Below the pieces are notes generated by a model that saw nothing but the letters and a program-made list of their open reading frames with translations, was not told where the DNA came from and made no database searches. A program made the position numbers and the translations under genes. This document shows positions 33,901 to 45,700 of a stretch of 58,530 nucleotides of DNA, piece by piece. The DNA lies in the NCBI GenBank assembly GCA_009760855.2, contig WPIO01000403.1:1-58530 (forward strand). The letters are read 5' to 3'. Within the stretch, counting starts at the first letter, position 1. Each line of letters starts with the position of its first letter. The DNA is from Cristatella mucedo. Taxonomy: Eukaryota > Bryozoa > Phylactolaemata > Cristatellidae.

Positions 33901-36900
33901 GCCTGGGCATCACTGGCACTGCTTTGCAGTGGTTCAGGTCCTATCTCAGTGGGAGACTCCAGAGTATTGACGTGAATGGACAAAGAATATCTGAAGTACC
34001 TCTAAATAATGGAGTACCTCAAGGCTCTGAGCTAGGTACGGTTCTTTTCATGGTTTATACTCTGCCTCATGTTGATGTGATTGCCAAGCACAATTTAGGC
34101 TCTCACTTCTATGCGGATGACACTCAGTTGCACCGTTGCTTTGAACCCTCCCAGCCTTCGAGCACCTCAAATTCTCTAAACTCACTTGGTGCATGCATCG
34201 ATGACATCCGGTCATAGATGGCAGCAAATTTTCTAAAACTAAGCGATGATAAAACTAACTTACTAGTTATGGGCAAACCCAGTGTGATTCAGAAATTGGA
34301 AAGGCTGACTTTCAAAATTGGCTCTGCCAGCATATCTGCAGGCTAATCAGCTCGATATCTAGGTATCATATTCTAAAGCGATCTCTCGTCAGACGACCAC
34401 ATTAGCTCCACAGTCAAATCTGAATATTCTTGGCTTTATAACATTGTTAAAATTAGGGCTTGGTTAGATAAGGATACCACGTCCATGTTGGTTCATATGT
34501 TCCTGACATCCAGCCTCGACTTCTGCAACTCACTGCTTACTGGCGTACCAGCATGTGCGATCAGGTGATTGCACCTGGTGCAAAACTCTGCAGCTAGCTT
34601 GTCTGTCGTGAGCGTCGCAGTTGCCACATTACTCCACTTTTCGCCGACCTGCCCTGGCTACCAGTCAAGCAACGGATTGACTTCAAGGTTTTATCGCTCA
34701 CCTTTAGGTCTCTTCATTCTATGGCTCCAGCCTATCTTTCAGATATACTACCCCATCAGGGCAAGCATTGGATCACCTGCTTTTTGGAATCCAACAGTCT
34801 GGAAATACCTCATACAAACCTTAAATCCTTTGGAGACCGTGTATTTAGCTCGTATGCTCCCAAAGCCTAGAAATCCCTCCCAACCTGCGTCAGAACATCT
34901 CCTGACCTGACCACATTAAAAGAAACTTGAAAACACACCTCTACAGGACAGCATTTAGTGGGTCCCTGTGATTCATCCTTGATGTGCTTATGCGTGCTGA
35001 CACTGTGCATGCTGCCACTAACCACATTTGCATGCTGACCCTGTGCATGTCACCCCTTACGATATTATTCATTTTGTTTGTTTTTCAAGCATGATTTTAC
35101 TTACTATTCTATTACATATCACTTTGCAGCAAATGTAAAGCGCCTAGAAAGAGATTAAGTTATCTGAGGGCGCTTTATCGAGTGCAATACATTATATTTA
35201 TATTATTAAAGCACCTAGAGAGAGAGATTGAGTCCTCTAATGGCACTTTATTAAATGCATTATTGTTATTATTATAATTTTTATTATGATTGTATGGTGA
35301 AAAGTGGTGCAATATGATAACAGTGCCATTCCCAACGGACAAGTCAGGACACTGAGTTTTGCACGAACCATAAGTGCCTGATCGCACAGGCAGGAAGATC
35401 TGCTAGCAGTGATTTGCATAAGTTGGGGCAGGATGTCACTAATGCGTGGACCAGCGTGAACCTGGTATCTCTATCTAAGGTGGTTCGACTTTGAGCAATT
35501 CCATGTAGCTGAAGGTAGGCAGACTTTGGTGTATCCGAAGTGATCGTCCAGTGAGAGGTCACTTTGGAGTTGGACCCCTAGACTTCGAGAAGCTGGGAGG
35601 TATGGTCGTAGAGCCAGTTCAGAGCTGTAAGCTTGCTAATTTCTGAGTCACTCAAAGTTGGCTGCTATTAATGAGTTAGTTTTATTGTCATTGAACTCGA
35701 GAAAGTTTGAGGCCATCTAACTGAATGTCACCAAAACAAGCAGCATGAAAGATAAGAGAATTTGGCGTGCTTGAAGGCTGGGAACTATCAAAGCTTGAGT
35801 ACAGCTGCATCCCGTCTGTAGAGAAGTCAAAGCCTACATTGTGCTTGGCAATCAAATCGGCAAGAAGGAAAGTATAAACTTGTGAAACATAAGCTGACCA
35901 GGCACAGAGCTCTGAGGTTCACCGTACTTCAGTGGTTTCTCGGATGATGGCTGCCTGTTGACATCAAAGTCCTGGTCACTCTCACTGAGATAGGTACGGC
36001 CCAAGCCATTGCGGTGCAGTGGCAGTGATGCCCAGGCAAGATGAGGTACGCTCAAGAAGCACTTGCTGATCAATAGTATCAAATGCTGCCAATGGATCAA
36101 GCGAAACTAGCAGAGAGCTATTACCTAAGCCTGCAGTCTTTAGATGATCGTAATAGCTAAGAGTTGGATGGAAAAACTTCCCTAATATTTCTGTTTGGTC
36201 TGTGCCGGGCCCTGGGCTCTGACCTCCTTTCCTCTCTCTGCTGGTGCCCAACTTCAACAATTAAAACGATCATATCTGGTGCTCCACTAAAGAAGGTTCA
36301 GACTGGTAGGGATAATGCACTAGCATGAGCATGCAGGAGTGAGCATGCAGTATTTGTGAGTCTGAAAATGCTTGTTAATACATTCGTTTCCGTGTGTCCT
36401 TGCTTGCTCTGAGGCGCATATGTCTGTGTGCGCATGCCTGTGCTGAATTTAATCCTCTTACCCCCTAACAGGCATTGTGGCTAAACCCTGATATTAAGAG
36501 GCATGGCAAGAGTTTGTCACAAAGCTAACTTAAAAGAAACTTAAAAACATACCTATTTAGGACAGCATTTAGTGGGTCCTTGTGATTCGTCCTCGATGTG
36601 CTTATGCGTGCTGACACTGTTCATGCTGCCACTAACCACATTTGCATGCTGACCCAGTGCATGTAACCCCTAACCATGTTATTCATTTTGTTTGTTTTTC
36701 AAGCATGATTTTACTTACTATTCTATTGCGTATCACTTTGCAGCAAATGTAAAGCACCTAGAAAGAGATTAAGTTCTCTGAGGGCGCTTTATCAAGTGCA
36801 ATATTATTATTATTATAAAGCTGCAGCTTCTTTTTAATTCTCCTTGAAAGACCTTCTAAAATTGTTATTCCTTTTGTTCGATGGTGACTAGCTTAGCGTT

Positions 36901-38604
36901 GACGACGCAACCCCGACAGATATTTTGACTTATATCTCTAGAAATTGGTACACTCGTCTGTAAATGTAAAGTGCCTGGAAAAAAGATTGAGTTATCTGAG
37001 GGCGCTATAACAAACGCAATATTATTATCATTATTCAAAGAGCTGTTAGATGGACCGCTCGCCAGGCCCTCTAGACCATTCTTAAAGCCTTGACCTCTCT
37101 GGTACCTCTAAAACACGTGACCATCAATAACAAAAGTGATAAGCCACCGCCACTAAAGCCGATACCGAGCATTGACGCTTTGAAGGTGCATCTCATGGCA
37201 TCATCTTCTTGTGAAACCCAAAAGACACAGGTCTCTTCTTATCAAGAGAAAGCAAGCCCCTATTGCAGACCGAAGGTACCATTTTGAAAATTTTCCAGAG
37301 TAGCACTCTCAGGTCACGTGTTTGCATGGCTGCAGTGTCGATTGAGGCAGCCTGACACCCCCACCACCACCCTGTTCAGCCCGACGAATAAAGGGGGCTT
37401 GAGCACCCCTCCAGCCTGTCCCTATTGCCACAAGCACGTTGTATCGGATCCACGTGTGGACAGAGCTTGACCTCGAATGCAGTGCTCCTAGTCGTGCTAG
37501 TTACAGCCACTGCTCAGCCTATGCTCGACCTACGAAACACACCTACGAAACCCCGAGCTATCAAATAACATCTAGCAGCTTGCGGATGCAGCGCCTATGC
37601 ATTAATGTAATGCATCTCTGTATGTAATTACACAGTCTGTGCTATGAAGGAGAGTTTTGCACACACAGCCTAAGCGGCTTTCGATATGCATTCGGTAGCC
37701 AACGGACTTCGTCTCATGTAACAACGAGAAAGTGGGGGGCATAGCAGAGTCAGGAGAGCAGTTGAGGTAGTGAGTTGCATTGAAGTAGCAGCTCAGGACC
37801 ATTGAAGAGAGGCAGTCATAGTTGGCAGCAGGAGAGTAGCTTTCGTTACATAAGAATTGTGGAAGCGAGTACCACAGTCTAGGATCTGCAGAGCTAAAGC
37901 TTCTGTAGCCAAAGGGTCTTTAAGCAGAAGAATGGAGCAGGTAATCAAAGTCCACACAGGACCAGAGGGCACGAAGAGAAACTGGAAACTGAAACTGTTG
38001 CAACAGTTCAGCTGGGTATAGAGGAGCCAAGCCGTGGCGGGCCTTGTCGGACAGCTTAAGAACTTTGCTCTGTATTAGTTGATCAACCGGCAGCCATCCT
38101 AGCTCGCGTTACAAAGGAGACGAGCGGTCAAACCTCCGGTACCTAAAAATTAGCCTTGCAGCCATATTCAAAGCCAGCTGCAATGGCCTAGCTGCTTTCT
38201 GTGGTAGCCCAGTGCGCAGGGAATGGATTGCATTCATGCATGCCGATAACAGCAGATCCTGACAAAAAGCATGCATACCTTAGCATAGCAAGTTCATAGC
38301 CATAGGGAAGTCTAGTAATCGGCAAGGAAGGGTTGCATGAGCTTAACAGTGGCCATGATATGCATCGACTGCCATACGGTCCAGAGATTGCCTTGATAGC
38401 TCAATCAGCTCAAGTTCCGAGGCTCAAAATCCGGGAGTGCAGCTGACTGCCTGTTCCACGGATTCAGCTTTAATGCTTCACTGCACATATATCATCGCAT
38501 AGTCTGTACCTAACTGCTAAACTTATCACCCAAAACTGAATATCAGTATTAGTCATTGTTACTTTGCCCTCAGCCGGTTCACTGTGCCCTTTCTGGCCAA
38601 TTGC

Positions 38605-38678
<74 letters not shown>

Positions 38679-41353
38679 GAGACAGAAAGACAGAGAGACA
38701 GAGAGAGATGAGCATATCCGGCACATCTTTTTAGGCATCCGTATTATGCACTGATGTTTCCGCTGATGAGCAGAGGCGATCTACAAAGCTGCCTATTCGA
38801 AAAGGACGATGCATGGGCAGTTGAGCAGCTGCCGTGGATGGACCGCGTGCGCATCGCTTACCAGGTTGCTGTGGCACTGCAGACGTTGCACACCAACATA
38901 CCGGGACGCAGGTGAGACTATCAGCTACTACCTGAGTCGGTGCAGGCAGCGGTCAGTGTTGCGGCTTGATTTGGGCTTTAGCCTAGCAGATTTCAAGTTG
39001 TGCGTGCGAGAGCATCATGTTATGCAGTCTTCTCTTGGCCCCAATATTGCTTGTTTCCCATACAAGCCATCGGCATGCTGGCTGGCTCGGTGCCTGCTTA
39101 TCGGTGCTCTAAGCCTTGCCAGCGCCTGAGCAGCTGCCTACCTAATTACGGCAGACAGGAAAAGGGGCATCCAGGCAGGCAGAAAGTGGGCCACATGTCC
39201 CTAGGTACAGAATCAGGTGATATCAAAATGTGCATAATAAGGGGGCAGGGTAGCAGCACCTTCATCTGCTTGGTTGCACCATCACCTGCTTGAATGCCTC
39301 CGAGCCTGAGTTTCGACCTCAGCTTGCTGCCGAGATGCAGGAGCTCGATGCTTGTCTCTTGCAACGCTCAGGCAAGCCATCGTCCATGGCGACGTTAAGA
39401 GTGCCAACATTCTGCTGGACGCCGATGGCAATGCCAGACTCGCCGAGACAGGACTGTCGCAGGAGCTCGGCGAAGGGAAGTCGGCCATCTCTTGGAAGAC
39501 CAGCCCGGGCACAGGCGGCTACTGCCATTCAGCTGCTAGCGACGGGCATTACTATGTGCACTACGACTGGTTCTCATTCGGCCTAGGTACGTTTGCACCG
39601 GCCTTGATGCATTGTGCAAAGTGGCTGCCGTCGGCGGCACCAGCCGTGTGTCGCCTGTGCAAAAATCATGGCACCTAAAAGTTATTGACACAACCTTTAA
39701 GTCCTTGGGCTACCTTACCGACAGCCAGTGCCAGGCGATGAGAGTTAGTATAAAGTGGCTGTTGCCCGAATCGGGATTGACGTGCCTTGCTGCTAACTTT
39801 TGCATCAACTGTTAGCAGCTCATTGTCCTAGTCCTGCAAAGAGTAAGCTACAGACATCTAGATGAGATGCCATACATCCATTAACTCTGTTTAGTATTCT
39901 TATCTTAGCAATTCACAATTTAGCGGAATAGTATGGCTCAATTATAGGTTCACAGGTTTGCCAGCTGTCGGACTATTGGAGCCGACATTTCCCGTAGACC
40001 GCCAGCCTCTGCCACATCGCCTATCTTTCTGGCTCGACTTTGCATCTGACATACACCTAAATAGCATGACCGTCTTTCTTGTAGTGTTGCTGGAGCTGCT
40101 CTTGCAGAAACCTGCTGCTTCAAAGGATCAGTCGTTACTGCACACGACACTGTACACGAATAACCTGCTGAACTACCAGGATCACCTTGAGATTGGAGTT
40201 TCAAAGATGCAGGTAGTGTATTGAGGTGCATGTGTCCAGCACTGCAGCACCTTCGTAGTCGCAATTTCTCCGAGCCTTGGTGCTGAGCTCTCTGCTGACC
40301 GACAGTGCCAGCAGGCTGACCCGGCTGTCTCCAACAGCTCCGATTACAGAGTTGTATGCTCTGCTTGTTCTCTCAAACATGGGCTAGGTCATTGTGAATA
40401 GCCCTTTGCATGCTAATGCATGCTGACTCTTGCATGCTGTCGCTAATAGCATTGAGAGAAGATTGGGACGTGGCATCGGGCTCCAGTGTGCATGAAGTGA
40501 AGAACAAATAATGTAGCCTGACCCAGAGCCACAGAGCTATAGCTGTCCAGGGTCGATCGGCATGTGCACGTGAAAAGCTTTATGTAGCCCACAATGCCTG
40601 CCGAAGCAATGGTCCAAGATATTGATTTGCACGTCCACCGTGCTTGCACAATAGCGATATCGTTCACCTGCTTCTGTTTCTCCTGGGATTTTCTATTATC
40701 GGTCCCTTGCTGCTACATCAGTGCTACCACACCATTAGTGCTACACCAGTGCTACCCATCAAGTGTCCTCCAAACTGCACTTAGCTTCTTGCATTCTCTC
40801 GGTGCAGCATGCCATGTTGGATGTTGCTGTGTTTCCTTAGTGCAGCATGCCAAGGTGGATGTTGTTGGCAAACGATCTTGCCGTTGTACACAGTCATCTG
40901 CCTCGTCTTGTAAGCCTGTCCGAGCATTGACATCTTGTACTCCTCGTAGATCTGTGATACAGTAGCAGATGCCCCTGAATGCATCCTTACATGCTCATGT
41001 AATACTTTACACACCTATGCATGCATGCAAGCAGCATATACAATAATGTCCAAGAGTCTCCATGCACACTGGAACAGGCGTATTTTCAATGCTCCTTCTG
41101 CCTGGAGCGGTCCATTGTCCCAGGAAGTGAATGGCTAGCAATGGAAATTGTCTCCACACTTTATGAATACCAACGAGCCGGATGGTACGAGTAAGAGGAC
41201 GCACAGCGCGACTGAGAAAGATGAGAAAGTGACCTCCCCCATGTGCGAAATGTGAGAGCGACGATGGGTGGATCGGACGCAGGCAAGCAGGGCACGTACA
41301 TGCGTTGTTGGACAGTTGCTGGCATCAGGGAGACTGCTCCGGCGCAGGAAGGA

Positions 41354-41438
<85 letters not shown>

Positions 41439-42692
41439 GAGACAGACAGAGAGAGAGACACAGAGAGAGAGAGAAAGAGAGGGGGAGAGGATAGCAGCAG
41501 CATAGGCGAGGTACTGGCAGAAAGTAAGGAGTGCAGCAACGACACGTTCTCATGACCTGCACTATCATTCGTCATCGCGCCTTTTCTGTTGTGTTACCGG
41601 GCACGGCCCAGGCTGTGGTGAGTCAAGTGCTCACGAACTGCGAGCTGGATTTGGGCCAAGTGTAGCAGATGAGTTCAGTTGCTGATTGGACATCGTGGCA
41701 ATGGAGTCATGCCCACGAGAACACCTGCCAGCAGAAATGCTAGACAATAAATCGCACACTTTAGCCTAGGACTGCGTTTTAAAATCCACATACATTTTAA
41801 GAATATTATCCTAAAGGAACCCCTCTTGCCTGTTTTGCATAGACTTCCTGAATCTGTTTTGGAGAAAGCAATCGCTTCAGACGACAGGAGAAGCCAGGCT
41901 CTGCCCCTAGGACTTGGTCCTTGGCCGTCACATTTCCTGCTCATGACCCACCGTTCGACGGGAAGAGCAAGCCAGAGATGCCGGGATTATTGCTGTTGCT
42001 GACGCGGCCTGTAGCAGGCACGACTGCTACTGCTCAAGTCACCAGTCCCATACTTGCATCGCGTGCAGACGTTGCCATGCATCTCTGCTTGTGGCCGCTT
42101 TGCAGGTCGCCGTCGAGGCCGAGTATCACGGCCTGTGGAAGGAAAACGATGCCAGCCTCAAAGCGGCCAACTTGCTGTTCCACATCGCCGTGAACTGCAT
42201 ATCTGCCGAGCAGGGACAGAACTACTTTTACTGCGATGACTGTCACTGCAAGCAGTGGCTGGGCTTCGTTGACGGCGACTGCTACAGCAACGACAGATCG
42301 TCGGTCCCGACAGAGGAGCTGATGCCAGTGATGCTGCTGCAGGTACATGCCTAGCGAGCATTGCACTCGCAAGCGCCTGGGCGGCCGGTATCTGCTGCAC
42401 CCGGCTCATTTTTATCGTGCAGCAAACCTGGTAGCAATAATAATTTCTAGGATAACATTGCTACTAGCGTGCTAATATATAAAAATGAAGACATTATCAT
42501 TACAGATAATAATCATTGTTGCAGTGTTATATTAGATACAAAAGTTAAAAATGAGCTTAAGTACGAGCACTGCCCCCTAAGAGAAGTACACTCACAGGTG
42601 CTTGCATGTGCTCCTGTGCACACACGTACACAAGCCCATACACGGGGACAAAAAAAAATTGAAACACACACACACACACACACATGCCCCAT

Positions 42693-42746
<54 letters not shown>

Positions 42747-45700
42747 GCAAACACACACACACAAACCAAACTTGCAAATCACTCACGAGCCTTAAGTGCA
42801 CACACGCATTCACACGTGTGCATGGTTCTCCTCTATGTTAATCAGGCTGTTGCATTTAAAAAAAGGTGCGCCTGAGGTCGACATGCAGGCAGGTATGTAC
42901 TGGCAAATGCCAGTGACGATGTGCCCATCGGTCAAGCAGAAGTGGGACGGCCGGCCACTGCGCTGCTGCCGCCACCCTCTAGTGCTTTGCAGCTGCTCAT
43001 CGTTCCGTTGACCTGATGCCTGGCAGAGGCTTCAGCTCAGGATGTAGGGGCTGTGCAAAAGGCAAAGGTCGTAGCATCCTGATAGCTTGACCACATGATG
43101 GATTTAAAGAAAATGATGCTTTACGTGCCAGGTAGCACTTTGACCGTCGAGCAAACGATATGTTCGTAGGACCTGTGTAGTAGCAACTGCATACCACTGT
43201 TCTACCTAAAGAAACCAGCCGAGGTCAAGGCCGCCACCGCTGCTGCTACACCTCAACCGGAAACTGCCCTGAGCAATTGTGCCTCGTGCTTTGTCACGCT
43301 GGCTAGCGAAGGTAGGACGCCGGTAATGTCTCTTGCTGTTCTTAATCGTATGCTGCCTGCTGACCTGTGACAACACTGTTGCCGGCCTGTCGCTCAGCCT
43401 GCTGAACGGTGCCCCCAGTGGCTGAGCAGGGGCGAGGGGAGGGCAAGATGGCAGCGTTTGTTTCCTCATGCACCCATCTATAGGAAATGTGGGTGGCTGC
43501 CTCCTACTCCTGCTGCTTCCTACCTGCGACCATCAAAGAACCAACGATGCCTAGTTCGAATGGAATATGCGCCATTACTTTGCGCCAATCAAGTTTAATT
43601 ATTTGTAGGTCTTGACTCACGTACAAGAAAATCTTGCTGCCTATACAAAAAAATGGCTGGTCTTGCCCTTTGTCGGAAAATCCTAGCTCAGCCACTGGCT
43701 GCGTCTCTTCCTCTTTACTGGGAAGAGCTGTAGCCTGACAGGAGGAGCTTTTCTGGCCACCGGCCGGCTCATGCATTCCTGTTTGGTGTGCCAATGCTTG
43801 CCAGCCCAGATCTAGTTAGCTTCCGTCTGTGAAGTCATTGCTCATTGTTGTAGCAGCTTGGCACAGTTGCCGTGAGCGACTTACCAACGGGGCTCCAGCT
43901 TATCGACCGTCAAGTAGGCCCTCCTCCCCCTCCCCGTATAGCATGCCCTTGTCAGCCATTGCTACCGTGACAGAGCGAGCAGACTGCAGAATGCTGCAGA
44001 GCTATCGAAGACCTTGCTGCTTGGACAATAACCCTGGGCAATCTGGCTCGACGTATAGCTAATGGAGGTGCACAGACTCTCGGTGCAGCAGATTGTACGA
44101 TTTTCGTAATGGCGCACAAGTGTTGCAATGTTTCGTAATGGCACTGTTACGAAACCTGTCTTTTTCGGCCTAGTTCGATACGGGCATGGAAGCCTCAAAC
44201 TTGGTTTGTCGCAGGTTCATTAGCCATGGTCAGGCCAGTGTAGGCCCATGATTTGATGACAGATATTATTGTAGATGTGAATCATATTTTGTGTTTGTAT
44301 GCATGCTTGACACTAAACACGCTTCCTCTCGAGCATACGAATAGTTCCCAAGAAGAGATTTAATTCTCTTGTGGCGTTAAACAATTGTCATCATTATCCT
44401 AGCTAGTAACAGTATTATTATGGATCCACCATTACTAATTAGGGCCGAGACCGCGCTTGTCTGCAGCTTGTTCGTTATTCGGTTGCTTGAAGATAGGATG
44501 TTCGGCGCCAAGCGAATCGCTCGGTCTCATGCGTGAATAACTGACATTGTTTTCGGCAACAGTAGCTGGCCTGCACACGTTGTCGTCGCTGTGTCAGCCT
44601 AAGCAATGCTCGTGGTACTGCTCAAACTGTCTCCGAAGTGGTGAACCTGTATACTGCCTCCAGCACGGGAGAGCTCAGCCGATCATAGGTGAGCCTGTGT
44701 GCGATCATTTGATCGAGATGGTCGTGCAATTTTCGTATGCACACATCTTCTGAGCATGAACACCTAGGTACGCAAGTCCGTACGAGTTGGATCGCACTCA
44801 CCCGAGTTAACGAAAGTTGATGCCGCCCAAATAAAAGGTTGAGGAAAAAGTGTAAGTGTCGTGCTTTTCATTGGCCTTAGTGTCCACTGACCTAGTGATA
44901 AACCCTGAGCTGCTTAGGTGACCAGTAAAAAGCTCCAGCTTCGCCAATTCTTCGTGCTTATTCTTCGTCTCCCAGTCTCTCAGGCATGTTGTTATGGTGA
45001 GACCTGTTCTTTCTTTTAACTTGTGGAGGATGCGTACTTCAGCAGCCTCTTGTGGCCTCGTCTTCTTTGTGACACGCATGCCTCGTGTGCCTTTTCCTCC
45101 AGCTTCTTTCCTTAGGGGATCTGTATTTTATTAAATCTTTGTATATTAATATTTGCATATGTCCGTAGACATGCATAGCCGGATGCACTACCATTAGCGC
45201 AGAATTTCGGTGATGGACCTTCCACAGCTGCTCGCTGTGTTGGTCGATTTTCTTTCATGGTATTTACGTGGGCTTTCAGGTGGTGACAATGCACACTTCA
45301 TCGCCGTGTCAGGAAGTGGGAAAGGAGATAAAGTCTTTAAGCAGGCCTGCGACCAACTTCTAGACACGCTGACTGATGCTAGATTTGTTGGTATAAGGTA
45401 GGCATTGTAGCATGTAGCTCTTGATTCTTAAAGTTGTGAGAGTGACCCACAAAGCCTGCCACGGCTTGGCTCCTTCGTACCTAGCTGAACTACTGCACCA
45501 GTTTCAGCTTCTCCGTGCCCTCAGGTTCTGTATGGAAAATTATTAGCTGTTCCATTCGTGTGCTTGCAGACCGTTGGCGACCCAAGCTTTAGCCTGCACG
45601 TCCTAGACTTTGGAGCTTGGTTCCAAAATTCTTACAAAACGACAACTACTCAATATATCGCTTCCAACTCGTGCCGATGTCTTTGATATGAATGGTAGAA

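Larger units (their letters stand above)
24804..38734 (+). other. Intron 4 (13.9 kb), repeat-laden
   Basis: GTAAAG to TTTTTAG. It starts with a CT-rich tract (24835-25075) and ends with an AG-rich microsatellite (38605-38708). Between them are two near-complete family A LINEs in opposite orientation and many LINE fragments. 25080-26290 holds nothing recognised; 26296-26380 is a tRNA-like scrap with GTTCGAATTC; 36180-36520 and 37041-37640 hold nothing recognised. Confidence 0.75.

Noticed and set aside
41135-41575. Long ORFs of Ser-Leu or Arg-Glu repeats
   Set aside because: Pure translation of a GA microsatellite.
42469-42875. ORFs rich in Thr-His or Cys-Val
   Set aside because: Translation of a CA microsatellite.
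42868-43010. Possible extra exon encoding VTMCPSVKQKWDGRPLRCC
   Set aside because: No usable acceptor/donor pair, and exons 8 and 9 already join in phase 0.
45210-45279. Upstream extension of the exon 11 reading frame (LPQLLAVLVDFLSW)
   Set aside because: The earlier acceptor near 45202 would need phase 2 entry, but exon 10 ends in phase 1.
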